Of a stretch of DNA of 64,000 nucleotides, positions 1 through 13,663 are shown in pieces. Source of the DNA: Agelas oroides (taxonomy: Eukaryota > Porifera > Demospongiae > Agelasida > Agelasidae); contig OX422194.1 of the NCBI GenBank assembly GCA_949130485.1, positions 4,538,699 through 4,602,698 of the forward strand, read 5' to 3'. The notes under the pieces are model-generated. The model worked only from the letters and a program-made list of their open reading frames with translations. It ran no database searches and was not told the DNA's origin. Position 1 is the first letter of the stretch. Each line of letters begins with the position of its first letter. The translations under genes were made by a program, and so were the position numbers.

Positions 1-1560
1 CCTCACTCTACCTCACTCTACCACACTCTACCCCGACTCTACCTCACTCTACCACACTCCACCCTGTCTACACCCGACTCTACCTAACTCTACCACACTC
101 TACCCCAACTCTACCTCACTCTACCACAATCTACCCTGGCTCGACCCGACTCTACGTCAGTCCACCACACTCTACCGCGACTCTACCTCGCTCTACCATG
201 CTCTACCCTGGCTCGACACGACTCTACCTCACTCTACCACACTCTACCCTGACTCGACCTGACTCTACCTCAGTCTACCACACTCTACACCGACTCTACG
301 TCTCTCTACCATGCTCTACCCTGGCTCGTCCCGACTCTACCACACACTACCACACTCTACGCCGGCTCGACATGATTCTACCTCACTCTACTCACTGTAC
401 CCTGGCTAGATCCGACTCTACCTCAGTCTACCACTGTCTACCCTGGCTCGACCCACCTCTACCTCACTCTACCAAACCCTACCACGACTCTACTTATCTC
501 TACCACACCCTACCCTGCCTCGACCCGACTCAACCTCACTCTACCACACTCTACCCTGGCTTGACCCGACTCGACCTCACTCTACCACACTCTACCCTGG
601 CTCGCCCCGACTCTACCTCACTCTACCACACGGTACCATGGCTCAACCCGACTCTACCTCACTCTACCACACTCTATCCTGACTCGTACCGACTCTACCT
701 CAGTCTATCACACTCTACCCCGATTGTACCTTACTCTATCACACTCTAACCAGGTTCGACCCGACTCTCCCTAACTCTACAACGCTCTACCCTGGCTAGA
801 CCCGACTCTACCACACTCCTGCACACTCTACCCTGGCTTGACCCTACTCTACCTCACTCTACCACACTCTACCCTGGTTCGACCAGACTCTACCTCACTC
901 TACCACACTCTACCCCGACTCCACCTCACTCTACCACAGTCTACCCTGGCTCGACCCGAATCTACCTCACGTTACAACACTCTACCCAGGTGCAGCAAGA
1001 CTCTACCTAACTCTACCACACTCTACCCTGGCTCGACACGACTCTACATCAATCTGCCACACTCTACCCTGGCTCGACCCAAATCTACCTCACTCTACCT
1101 CAGTCTAACCTGACTCTACCTCACTCTACAACACTCTACCCTGGCTCGACCCGACTCTACCTCACTCTACCACACTCTACCCTAGCTGGACCCTATTCTA
1201 CCTCACTCTATCACACTCGACTCGACTCTACCTCACTCTACCACACTCCACCCTTGCTCGACCCGACTCTACCTCACTCTACCACACTCTACCCTGGCTT
1301 GACCCAAATCTACCTCAGTCTACTACACACTACCCTTGCTCGATCCGACTCTACCTTACTCTACCACACAATACCTTGGCTCTGCCAGACTCTACCTCAC
1401 TCTACCACACTCTACCACGCCTCGAACCGACTCTACCTCACTCTACCACACTCTACCCTGGATAGACCCGACTCTACCTCACTCCACCACACTGTATCCT
1501 GGCTAGACCCGACTCAACCTCATTCTACCACACTCTACCTTGAATCTACCTCACTCTACC
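1..1560 (+). repeat. Threefold block, copy 1 (diverged)
   Basis: This is the first of three related blocks. Anchors are the ATGCTC-type monomers at 198 and 311, the CAAACCCTACCACG variant near 471, and the CACACAATACC variant near 1,367. The first three recur in copy 2 at an offset of 1,743-1,744. The block is more diverged than later parts of the array, with many single-base variants per monomer. The left edge is cut by the window. Confidence 0.75.
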
Positions 1561-3330
1561 ATACTCTACCATGGCTCGACCCGACTCTACCTCACTCTAC
1601 CACACTCTACTCCGATTCAACCTCATTATACCACACTCTAACCAGGCTCGACCCGACTCTACCTCACTCTACCACACTCTACCCCGGCTCGAGCCGACTC
1701 TACCTCACTCTACCACACTCTACCCCGCCTCGACCCAACTTTATCTCACTCTACCACACTCTACCCCGGGTAGACCCGACTCTACCTCACTCTACCACAC
1801 TCTACCCCGGCTTGACCCGACTCTACCTCACTCTACCACACTCTACCCCAACTCTACCTCACTCTACCACAATCTACCCTCGCAGGACCCGACTCTACCT
1901 CAGTCCACCACACTCTACCCCGACTCTACCTCGCTCTACCATGCTCTACCCTGGCTCGACCCGACTCTACCTCACTCTACCACACTCTACCCTGACTCGA
2001 CCCGACTCTACCTCAGTCTACCACACTCTACCCCGACTCTACCTCGCTCTACCATACTCCATCCTGGATTGACACGACTCTACCTCACTCTACCACACTC
2101 TACCCTGGCTCGACATGATTCTACCTCACTCTACCACACTGTACCTTGGCTAGACCCGACTCTACCTCAGTCTACCACTGTCTACCCTGGCTCGACCCAA
2201 CTCTACCTCACTCTACCAAACCCTACCACGACTCTATCTATCTCTACCACACTCTACCCTGCCTCGACCCACTCTACCTCACTCTACCACACTCTACCTA
2301 GGCTCGACCCGACTCTACCTCACTCTACAACACTCTACCCTGGCTCGACCCGAATCTACCTCACTCTACCACACTGTACCATGGCTCGACCCAACTCTAC
2401 CTCACTCTACCACACTATATCCTGGCTCGACCCGACTCTACCTCAGTCTATCACACTCTACACCGATTGTACCTCACTCTATCACACTCTAACCAGGCTC
2501 GACCCAACTCTCCCTCACTCTAGAACCCTCTACCCGGGCTAGACCCGACTCTACCGCACTCCTCCACACTCTACCCTGGCTCGACCCGACTCCACCTCAC
2601 TCTATCTCACTCTAGCCTGGCTAGACCCGACTCTACCTCACACTACCACACTCTACCACGACTCTACCTCACTCTACCACAGTCTACCCTGGCTCGACCC
2701 GACTGCACCTCACTTTACAACACTCTACCCAGGCTCGGCCAGACTCTACCTAACTCTACCACACTCTACCGTGGCTCGACCCGACTTTACCTCAATCTAC
2801 CACACTCTACCATGGCTCGACCCAAATTTACCTCACTCTACCTCACTCTACCCCGACTCTACCTCACTCTACAACACTCTACCCTGGCTCGACCCGACTC
2901 TACCTCACTCTACCACACTCTACCCTGGCTCGACCCACCTCTACCTCACTCAATCACACTCTACCCTGGCTCGACCCGACTCTACCTCACTCAACCACAC
3001 TCTACCCTTGCTCGACCCGACTCTACCTCACTCTACCACACTCTACCCTGGTTCGACCCAACTCTACCTCGACCCAACTCTACCTCAGTCTACTACACTC
3101 TACCCTTGCTCGATCCGATTCTACCTTACTCTACCACACAATACCTTGGCTCTACCAGACTCTACCTCACTCTACCACACTTTACCCCGCCTCGAACCGA
3201 GTCTACCTCACACTACCACACTCTACCCTGGCTAGACCCGACTCTACCTCACTCTACCACACTGTATCCTGGCTCGACAAGACTCAACCTCATTCTATCA
3301 CCCTCTACCCTGACTCTACCTCACTCTACC
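1561..3330 (+). repeat. Threefold block, copy 2
   Basis: This block is collinear with copy 1 (198 to 1,941; 311 to 2,054; 471 to 2,215) and with copy 3 (1,941 to 3,331; 2,054 to 3,444; 2,215 to 3,605, offset 1,390). The ACCATGGCTCG variant near 1,571 marks its start. The CACACAATACC anchor recurs near 3,143. The shorter step to copy 3 implies monomers were lost or gained between duplications. Confidence 0.75.
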
Positions 3331-5331
3331 ATACTCTACCATGGCTCGACCCGACTCTACCTCACTCTACCACACTCTACCCTGACTCGACCCGACTCTA
3401 CCTCAGTCTACCACACTCTACCCCGACTCTACCTCGCTCTACCATGCTCTACCCTGGATCGACACGACTCTACCTCACTCTACCACACTCTACCCTGGCT
3501 CGACATGATTCTACCTCACTCTACCACACTGTACCTTGGCTAGACCCGACTCTACCTCAGTCTACCACTGTCTACCCTGGCTCGACCCAACTCTACCTCA
3601 CTCTACCAAACCCTACCACGACTCTATCTATCTCTACCACACTCTACCCTGCCTCGACCCGACTCTACCTCACTCTACCACACTCTACCTAGGCTCGACC
3701 CGACTCTACCTCACTCTACCACACTCTACCCTGGCTCGACCCGACTCTACCTCACTCTACCACACTGTACCATGGCTCGACCCAACTCTACCTCACTCTA
3801 CTACACTATATCCTGTCTCGACCCGACTCTACCTCAGTCTATCACACTCTACACCGATTGTACCTCACTCTATCACACTCTAACCAGGCTCGACCCAACT
3901 CTCCCTCACTCTGCAACCCTCTACCCGGGCTAGACCCGACTCTACCTCACTCTACCTCACTCTAGCCTGGCTAGACCCGACTCTACCTCACACTACCACA
4001 CTCTACCCCGACTCTACCTCACTCTACCACAGTCTACCCTGGCTCGACCCGACTGCACCTCACTTTACAACACTCTACCAAGGCTCGGCCAGACTCTACC
4101 TAACTCTACCACACTCTACCCTGGCTCGACCCGACTCTACCTCAATCTACCACATTCTACCCTGGCTCGACCCAAATCTACCTCAATCTACCTCACTCTA
4201 CCCCGACTCTACCTCACTCTACAACACTCTACCCTGGCTCGACCCGACTCTACCTCACTCTACCACACTCTACCCTGGCTCGACCCACCTCTACCTCACT
4301 CTATCATACTGTACCGTGGCTCGACCCGACTCTACCTCACTCAACCACACTCTACGCTTGTTCGACCCGACTCTACCTCACTCTACCACACTCTACCCTG
4401 GCTCGACCCAACTCTACCTCAGTCAACTACACTCTACCCTTGCTCGATCCGATTCTACCTTACTCTACCACACAATACCTTGGCTCTACCAGACTCTACC
4501 TCACTCTACCACACTCTACCCGCCTCGAACCGACTCTACCTCACACTACCACACTCTACCCTGGCTAGACCCGACTCTACCTCACTCTACCATACTGTAT
4601 CCTGGCTTGACCAGACTCAACCTCATTCTACCACACTCTACCCTGACTCTACCTCACTCTACCATACTCTACCATGGCTCGACCCGACTCTACCTCACTC
4701 TACCACACTCTACTCTGGCTCGACCCGACTCTACCTCACTCTACCACACCCTACCCTGGTTCGACCCGACTCTACTTCACTCTACCACACTCTACACCGA
4801 CTCTACCGCACTCTACCATATTCTACCCTGGCTCGACCCGACTCTACCTCACTCTACCACACTCTACCCTCCCTCAAACTGACTCTACCTCACTCTACCA
4901 CACTCTACCCTGGCTCGACCGAACTCTACCACACTCTACCACACGCTATCCCGACTCTTCCTCACTCTACCAAATTCTACCCTGACTTTACACGACTCTA
5001 CCTCACTCTACCACACTCTACCCTGGCTCGACCCGACTCTTTTTCACTCTACCACACTCTACCTGGGCCCGATCCGATCCTACCTCACTCTACCACACTC
5101 TACCCTTGCTAGACCAGACTCTACCTCACTCTACCACACTCTACTTTGGCACGACCCGACTCTACCTCACTCTACCACACTTTACCCCGCCTCAACCCGA
5201 CTCTACCTCACTCTACCACACTCTACCCTCGCTCGACCCGACTCTCCTTCACTCTACCACACTCTATCCCGACTATACATCACTCTACCACACTCTACCT
5301 TGGCTAGACCCGACTCTACTTCACTCTACCA
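3290..5331 (+). repeat. Segment shared with 17,538-19,579 (donor or partner copy)
   Basis: The segment is collinear with 17,538-19,579 at offset 14,248, changing to 14,249 after a one-base indel near 4,520. Anchors: ATGG at 3,341 against 17,589; 3,536 against 17,784; 4,316 against 18,564; 5,106 against 19,355. Only scattered substitutions separate the two, although 14 kb of other repeat lies between. It overlaps threefold block copy 3 and the start of the next block. Confidence 0.85.
3331..4663 (+). repeat. Threefold block, copy 3
   Basis: Anchors are the ATGCTC monomer at 3,444, CAAACCC at 3,605, CAAGGCTCGG near 4,071, CGCTTGTTCG near 4,355 and CACACAATACC near 4,471. This version, not copies 1 or 2, is the one amplified elsewhere: the same anchor order occurs at 17.6-18.8, 23.4-25.2, 29.4-30.4 (partial), 33.0-34.1 and 37.7-38.8 kb. 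Confidence 0.8.
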
Positions 5332-7200
5332 CACTCTACCCTAACTCTACCTTACTCTACCACACTCTACCCTGGCTCGACCCGACTCTACGTCATTCTG
5401 CCACATTCTACCCTTGCTCAACCCAACTCTACCTCACTGTACCACATTCTACCCTGGCTCGACCCGACTCTACCTCACTCTACAACACTCTACCCCGCCT
5501 CGACACGACTCTACCTCACTCTACCACACTATACCCCAACTCTACCTCACTCCACCACACTCTACCCTGGCTCGACCCGACTCTACCTCTGTCTACAACA
5601 CTCTACCACGACTCTACCTCGCTCTACCACGCTCTACCATGGCTCGACCCGACTCTACCTCATTCTACCGCACTGTACCCTGGCTCGACCCAACTCTACC
5701 TCAGTCTACCACACTCTACCCTGGCTCGAACCAACTCTACTTCACTCTACCAAACTCTACCACGACTCTACCTATCTCTACCACACTCTACCCTGACTCG
5801 ACCCGACTCTACCTCACTCTACCACACTCTACCCTGGCTCGACCCGACTCTACCTCACTCTACCACACTCTACCCTGGCTCAACCCAACCCTACCTCACT
5901 CTACTCCACTGTACCCTGGCTCGACCCTACTCTTACTCACTCTACCACCCTCTACCCTGGCTAGACCCGACTCTACCTCACTCTACCACACTCTACCCTG
6001 GCTCAACAAGACTATACCTACCTCTACCACACTCTATCATGGCTCGACCCGACACTACCTCACTCTACCACACTCTACCCCGACTCTACCTCACTGTACC
6101 ACACTCTACCCTGGCTCGACCTGACTCCACCTCACTCTACCACACTGTACCCTGGCTCGACCCGACTCTACCTCACTCTACCACACTCCACCCCGACTCT
6201 TCCTCACTCTACCACACGCTTCCCTGGCTCGACCCGACTCAAGCTCACTCTACCACACTCTACCCTGGCTCGACCCTGCTCTACCTCACTCTATCACACT
6301 CTATCCGGATTCTACCTCACTCTATCACACTCTCACCAGGCTCGACCCGACTCTACCTCACTGTACAACACTCTCCCCTGGCTAGACCCGACTCTACCTC
6401 ACTCTACCATACTCTAACCTGGATCGACCCGACTCTACCTCCTTCTACCACACTCTACCCTGGCTCGACCCAACTCTACCTCACTCTACCACGGCTCTAC
6501 GTATCTCTACCACACTCTACCCTGACGCGACCCGACTCTACCTCACTCTACCACACTCTACGCTTGCTCGACCCTATTCTACCTCACTCTACCACACTCT
6601 ACCCTGGCTCGACCCGACTCTACCTCATTCTATCACACTCTACCCCGATTCTACCTCCCTCTACCACACGCTAACCAGGCTCCACCCGACTCTGCCTCAC
6701 TCAACCACCCTCTACCCTGGCTAGACCCGACTCTACCTCACTCCTCCACATTCTACCCTGACTCGACCCGACTCTACCTCACTCCATAACACTCTCCCTT
6801 TAGCACACTCTAACCAGGCTCCATCCGACTCTACCTCACTCTACCACACTCTACCCCGACTCTACCTCACTCTACCACACTCTACCCTGGCTCAACCCGA
6901 CTCTACCTCACTCTACCACACTCTACCCCCACTCGACCCAACTCTACCTCACTCTACCACGCTCTACCCAAGATCTACCCGATTCTACCTATCTCTACCA
7001 CTGTCTACCCTGGGTCGACCCGACTCTACCACATTCTACCACATTCTTCCCTGGCTCGACCCAACTCTACCTCACTCTACCTCACTCTACCCCGACTCTA
7101 CCTCACTCTACAACACTCTACCCTGGCTCGACCCGACTCTACCTCACTCTACCACACTCTACCCTGGCTCGACCCGCCTCTACCTCACTCTATCACACTC
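4759..7200 (+). repeat. ~2.5-kb block P, copy 1
   Basis: Two paralogous blocks sit side by side here. Anchors in this copy: TTTTTCAC at 5,039, GGGCCCGATCCG just after, GACTATAC at 5,271, and GACCCGCC at 7,171. The second copy has them at 7,694, 7,722, 7,792 and 9,661, giving offsets of about 2,654, 2,521 and 2,490. So the second copy has lost about 133 and then 31 bp. Its start (5,106-6,674) is also collinear with 39,303 onward at offset 34,197. Confidence 0.75.
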
Positions 7201-7416
7201 TACCCTAGCTCGACCTGACTCTACCTCATTCTACCACACTCTACCCTGGCTCGACCAGACTATACCTCATTCTACCTCACTCTACCCTGGTTGGACCCGC
7301 CTCTACCTCACTCTATCACACTCTACCCTAGCTCGACCTGACTCTACCTCACTCTACCACACTCTACCCTGGCTCGACCAGACTATACCTCATTCTACCA
7401 CACTCTACCCTGGTTC
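7171..7416 (+). repeat. 123-bp tandem duplication (three monomers)
   Basis: The GACCCGCCTCTACC monomer at 7,171 recurs at 7,294, exactly 123 bp or three 41-bp monomers later, and the flanking variants (CTAGCTCGACC, then CAGACTATACC) repeat in the same order. The equivalent doublet exists at 41,388/41,511 and 47,827/47,950, so it predates those longer duplications. Confidence 0.8.
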
Positions 7417-9690
7417 GACACGACTCTACTTCACTCTACCACACTCTACACCGACTCTACCGCACTCTACCATATTCTACCCTGGCTCGACCCGATTCTA
7501 CCTCACTCCACCACACTCTACCCTGGCTCGACTAGACTCTACCTCACTCTACCTCACTCTACCCTGGCTCGACCGAACTCTACCACACTCTACCACACGC
7601 TATCCCGACTCTTCCTCACTCTACCAAACTCTACCCTGACTTTCCCCGACCCTACCTCACTCTACCACATCCTACCCTGGCTCGACCCGACCCTTTTTCA
7701 CTCTACCACACTCTACCCGGGCCCGATCCGACCCTACCTCACTCTACCCTGGCTCGACCCGACTCTACTACACTCTACCACACTCTATCCCGACTATACG
7801 TCACTCTACCACACTCTACCTTGGCTAGACCCGACTCTACTTCACTCTACCACACTCTACCCTAACTCTACCTTACTCTACCACACTCTACCCTGGCTCG
7901 ACCCGACTCTACGTCATTCTGCCACATTCTACCCTTGCTCGACCCAACTCTACCTCACTCTACCACATTCTACCCTGGCTCGACCCGACTCTACCTCACT
8001 CTACAACACTCTACCCCAACTCTACCTAACTCCACCACACTCTACCCTGGCTCGACCCGACTCTACCTCTGTCTACAACACTCTACCACGACTCTACCTC
8101 GCTCTACCACGCTCTACCATGGCTCGACCCGACTCTACCTCATTCTACTGCACTGTACCCTCTCTCGACCCAACTCTACCTCAGTCTACCACACTCTACC
8201 CCGGCTCGAGCCAACTCTACTTCACTCTACCAAACTCTACCACGACTCTACCTCTCTCTACCACACTCTACCCTGACTCGACCAGATTCTACCCCACTCT
8301 ACCACACTCTACCCTGGCTCGACCCGACTCTACCTCACCCTACCACACTCTACCCTGGCTCAACCCGACCCTACCTCACTCTACTGCACTGTACCCTGGC
8401 TCGACCCTACTCTACCTCACTCTACCACCCTCTACCCTGGCTAGACCCGACTCTACCTCACTCCTCCACATTCAACCCTCGCTCGACCCGACTCTACCTC
8501 ACTCCATAACACTCTACCCTGGCTCGACACGACTCTACCTCACTCTACCACACTCTACCCTGGCTCAACAAGACTATACCTACCTCTAGCACACTCTATC
8601 ATGGCTCGACCCGACACTACCTCACTCTACCACACTCTACCCCGACTCTACCTCACTCTACCACACTCCACCCCGACTCTTCCTCACTCTACCACACGCT
8701 TCCCTGGCTCAACCCGACTCAAGCTCACTCTACCACACTCTACCCTGGCTCGACCCTGCTCTACCTCACTCTATCACATTCTACCCCGATTCTACCTCAC
8801 TCTATCACACTCTCACCAGGCTCGACCCGATTCTATCTCACTGTACAACACTCTCCCCTGGCTCGACCCGACTCTACCTCACTCTACCACACTCTACCCT
8901 GGATCGACCCGACTCTACCTCATTCTACCACACTCTACCCTGGCTCGACCCAACTCTACCTCACTCTACCAAACACTACCACGGCTCTACGTATGTCTAC
9001 CACACTCTACCCTGACGCGACCCGACTCTACCTCATTCTACCACACTCTACCCTGGCTCGACCAGATTCTACCTCACTCTACCACACTCTACCCTGGCTC
9101 GACCCGACTCTACCTCATTCTATCACACTCTACCCCGATTCTACCTCCCTCTACCACAAGCTAACCAGGCTCCACCCGACTCTACCTCACTCAACCACCC
9201 TCTACCCTGGCTAGACCCGACTCTACCTCACTCCTCCACATTTTACCCTGACTCGACCCGACTCTACCTCACTCCATAACACTCTCCTTTTACCACACTC
9301 TAACCAGGCTTCATCCTACTCTACCTCACTCTACCACACTCTACCTCGACTCTACCTCACTCTACCACACTCTACCCTGGCTCAACCCGACTCTACCTCA
9401 CTCTACCACACTCTACCCCCACTCGACCCGACTCTACCTCACTCAACCACGCTCTACCCCAGCTCTACACGACTCTACCTATCTCTACCACAGTCTACCC
9501 TGGGTCGACCCGACTCTACCTCATTCTACCACATTCTTCCCTGGCTCGACCCAACTCTACCTCACTCCACCTCACTCTACCCCGACTCTACCTCACTCTA
9601 CAACACTCTACCTTGGCTCGACCCGACTCTACCTCACTCTACCACACTCTACCCTGGCTCGACCCGCCTCTACCTCACTCTACCACACTC
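7412..9690 (+). repeat. ~2.5-kb block P, copy 2
   Basis: This is a paralog of 4,759-7,200, collinear until about 9,690, where it passes into more canonical 41-bp monomers. The same copy occurs at 41.6-43.4 kb and again at 48.1-49.8 kb. Its distinguishing variants include CTCTACTGCACTG and the CCGGCTCGAGCC monomer near 8,200, which contains a CTCGAG site. Confidence 0.75.
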
Positions 9691-10477
9691 TATCCTGTCT
9701 TTACCCGACTCTACCACACTCTACCACACTCTACTCTGGCTCGACCCGACTCTTCCTCACTCTACCACACTGTACCTTGGTCCGATACGACTCTACCTTA
9801 CTCTACCGCACTCTACCCTTGCTCAACCCGACTCTACCTCACTCTACCACACTCTACCCTGGCTCGACCCGACACTACCTCACTCTACCACACTCTACCC
9901 TGGCTCGACCCGACTCTATCTCACTCTACCCAGACTCTACCTCACTCTACCTCACTCTACCACACTCTACCCTGGCTTAACCCGACTCTACCTCACTCTA
10001 CCACTCTCTACCCCGACTGCACCTCACTCTACCACACTCTACCCTGGCTCGACCCGACTCTACCTCACTCTACCACATTGTACTCTGTCTCGACCAGACT
10101 CTACCACACTCTACCACACTCTACCCTGGCTCGACCAGACTCTACCTCACTCTACCACACTCTACCCTGGCTCGACCCAACTCTACCTCACTCTACTACA
10201 CTCTACCCTGGCTAGACCCGACTCTACCTCACCCAACCACAATCTACCCTGGCTAGACCCGATTCTATCTCACTCTACCACACTCTACCCTGGGTCGACA
10301 CGACTCTACCTCACTCTACCACACTCTAGCCTGGCTCGACCTGACTCTACCTCACTGTACCACACTCTACCCTGACTCGACCCGACTGTACCTAAGTCTA
10401 CCACATGCTACCCCGACTCTACCTCACTCTACCACACTCTACCCTGGCTAGACCCGACTCTACCAAACTCTACCACA
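9691..10477 (+). repeat. Stretch of mostly 41-bp monomers absent from the downstream copy
   Basis: This is ordinary array with few diagnostic variants. In the related 37-53 kb region the equivalent of about 9,050 is joined directly to the equivalent of 10,478 (at about 43,385), so this stretch and the end of block P copy 2 are missing there. Nothing other than monomers is visible. Confidence 0.65.
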
Positions 10478-12439
10478 CTCTATCCCGACTCGACTAAAAT
10501 CCACCACACTCTACCCTGTTTCGACCCGACTCTACCTCACTCTACCACAATCTACCCTGGCTCGACCCGACTCTACCTCACCCTACCACACTCTACCCTG
10601 GCTAGACCCGTCTCTACCTCACTCTACCACACTCTACCGTGAATCTACCTCACTCTAACACACCCTATCCTGGCTCGAACCGACTCTACCTCACTGTACC
10701 ACACTCTACCCCGACTCTACCTCACTCTACCACTCTCTACCCCGACTCTACCTCACTCTACTACACTCTACCCTGTTTCGACCCGACTCTACCTCACTCT
10801 ACCGCACTCTACCCTGGCTCGACCAGACTCTACCTCACTCTACTACACTCTACCCTGGCTCGACCCGACTCTACCTCACTGTACCACACTCTACCCTGGC
10901 TCGATCTGACTCTTCCTCACTCTACCACACTCCACCCCGACTCTACCTCACTCTACCACACTCTACCCTGGCTCGAGCCGACTCTACCTCTCTCTACCAC
11001 ACTCTACCCTGGATAGACCAGACTCTACCTCACTCTACCACACTCTACCCTGGCTCAACCCGAATCTACTTCACTCTACCACATTCTACCCTGGCTCGAC
11101 TCGACTCTACCTCACTCTACCACACTCTACCCTGGCTCAACCATACTCTACTTAACACTACCACACTCTACCCTGGCTAGACTCAACTCTACCTCACTCT
11201 ACTAAACTCTACCCTGGCTCGACCCGACTCTACCTCATTCTACCACACTCTACCCTGGCTCGACCAGACTCTACCTCACTCTACCACACTCTACCCTGGC
11301 TCGACTCAACTCTACCTCACTCTACTACACTCTACCCTGCCTCGACCCGACTCTACCTCACTCTACCACACTCTACCCTTGCTCGACCCGACTCTACCTC
11401 ACTCTACCACATTCTACCCTGCCTCGACCCGACTCTACCTCACTTTACCACACTCTACCCCGACTCTACCTCACTCTACCTCACCCTACCATACTCTTCC
11501 CTGGCTTGACCCGACTCTACCTCACTCTACCACCCTGTACCCCGAATCTACCTCACTCTACCACACTCTACCCTGGCTCAACCGTACTCTACCTAACTCT
11601 ACCACACGGTACTCTATCTCGACCCGACTCTACCTAACTCTACCACACTCTACCCCGACTCTACTTAAATCTACCACACTCTACCCTGTTTCTACCCGAC
11701 TCTACCTCACTCTACCACACTCTACCCTGGCTCGACCCGACCCTTCCTCACTCTACCGCACTCTAACCTGGCTCGACCCGACTCCACCTCATTCTACCAC
11801 GCTCTACCCTGACTCTACCTCACTCTACCACAATCTAGCCTGGATCGACCCGAGTCTACCTCACTCTACCACACTCTACCCCCACTCGACCCGACTCTAC
11901 CTCACTCTACCACGCTCTACACCAGCTCTACCCGACTCTACCTCACTCTACCGCGCTCTATCTTGGCTCGACCAGACTCTACCCCACTCTACCACACTCT
12001 ACCCCGACTCTACCTAAGTCTACCACGCTCTACCCTGGCTCGACCCGACTCTACCTCACTCTATCACATGCTACCCCGACTCTACCTTACTCTACCACAC
12101 TGTACCCTGCCTCGAACCGACTCTACCTCACTCTACCACAATCTACCCCGACTCGACCCGACTCTACCTCACTCTACCACGCTCTACCCCGGCTCGAACC
12201 GACTCTACCTCACTCTACCACTGTCATCCCCGATTCTCCCTCACTCTACCATACTCTACAATGGCTCGACCCGATCTACCTCACTCCACCACACTCTACC
12301 CTGCCTCGACCCGATTCTACCTCGCTCAACCACACTCTACTCTTGCTCGACCCGACTCTACCTCACTGTACCACACTCTACCCTAGCCCGACCCGACTCT
12401 ACCTCACTCTACCGCACTGTACCCTGGCTCGACCAGACT
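10478..12439 (+). repeat. Mixed 41/31-bp stretch, collinear with 43.4-45.6 kb
   Basis: The CGACTAAAATCC variant at 10,491 matches 43,398 (offset 32,907). Further matching anchors are 10,639 with 43,546, 11,379 with 44,358 and 11,963 with 45,024 (offsets 32,907, 32,979 and 33,061). The creeping offset reflects small monomer gains in the downstream copy. Many 31-bp units and CCTGTTTCGACC variants occur. Confidence 0.75.
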
Positions 12440-12739
12440 CTACCTCACTCTACCACACTCTACCCTGCCTCGACCCAATTCTACCTCACTCTACTACACT
12501 CTACCCTGGTTAGACCCGCTTCTACCTCACTCTACCACAGTCTACCTTGGCTCGACCCGACTCTATCTAATTCCACCACACTCTAACTTAGTTCTACATG
12601 ACTCTACCTCACTCTACCATACTCTACCCTGGCTAGACCCGACTCTACCTCACTCTACCACATTCTACCCTGGCTCGACCCGACTGTACCTCAGTCTACC
12701 ACACTCTAACCCGACTCTACCTCACTCTACCACACTTTA

Positions 12740-12821
12740 CCCTGGCTCGACCCGACTCTACCTCACTCTACCACACTCTACCCTGGCTCGACCCGACTCT
12801 ACCTCACTCTACCACACTCTA
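12740..12821 (+). repeat. Two adjacent canonical 41-bp monomers (reference example)
   Basis: Two consecutive copies match the consensus, phased from CCCTGG. They show the internal order: a 12-bp box ending CCCTGG, a 9-bp CTCGACCCG box, then two 10-bp boxes starting ACTCTACC. Each monomer carries two CpG sites (one inside a TCGA, one in CCCGA) and three CTCTACC cores. This pair is a convenient seed for a search with the family consensus. Confidence 0.95.
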
Positions 12822-13601
12822 CCCAGGCTCGACCCGACTCTACCTCATTCTACCACACTCTACCCCGACTCTACCTCACTCTACCACACTCTACCCTGGC
12901 TCGAGCCGACTCTACCTCACTTTACCACACTCTATCCTGGCTCGACCCGACACTACCTCACTCTACCACACTCTACCCTGGCTTGACCCGACTCTAACTC
13001 CCTCTACCACACTCTACCCTGGCTCGACCAGACTCTACCTCACTCTACCACACTCTACCCTGGCTCGACCCCTCTCTACGTCACTTTACCACACTCTACT
13101 CTGGCTCGACTCGACTCTACCTCACTCTACCACACTCTACCCCGACCCTACCTCACTCTACCACACTCAACCCTGGCACGTCCCGACTCTGCCTCAGTTT
13201 ACAACACTCTACCCTGGCTCGATCCAACTGTACCTCACTTTACCACACTCTACTCTAGCTCGACCCGACTCTACCCCGCTCTACCACACTCTACCCTGGC
13301 TCGACCCGACTCTACCTCACTCTACCACACTCTACCCTGGCTAGACCCGACTTTACCAAACTCTAAAACACTCTACCCCGACTCTACTTAAATCCACCAC
13401 ACTGTACCCTGTTTCGACCCGAGTCTACCTCAATCTACCACACTCTACCCTGCCTCGACCCGACTCTACCTCACTCTACCACACTCTACCCTGGCTAGAT
13501 CCGACTCTACCTCACTCTACCACACTCTACCGTGACTCTACCTCACTCTACCACACCCTATCCTGGCTTGAACCGACTCTACCTCACTCTACCACACTCT
13601 A

Positions 13602-13663
13602 CCCCGACTCTACCTCACTCTACCACTCTCTATCCCGACTCTACCTCACTGTACCGCACTCTA
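13602..13663 (+). repeat. Two adjacent 31-bp short monomers (reference example)
   Basis: Two 31-bp units follow each other here, each starting CCCCG or TCCCG and followed by two ACTCTACC-type boxes. Against the 41-bp form they lack the 10 bases between the third CTCTACC core and the CCCG, the segment CTGGCTCGAC. The loss joins the CTCTACCC core to the CTCGACCC core, as expected from misalignment of neighbouring 10-bp boxes. The same short form recurs across the window, often in runs (for example around 13.6-13.8, 15.9-16.1 and 16.6-16.8 kb). Confidence 0.9.

Noticed and set aside
5039-5045. TTTTT runs as RNA polymerase III terminators of small RNA genes
   Set aside because: The T runs are part of a duplicated variant monomer. 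No tRNA, 5S-like box A/box B or other small RNA structure is visible upstream.
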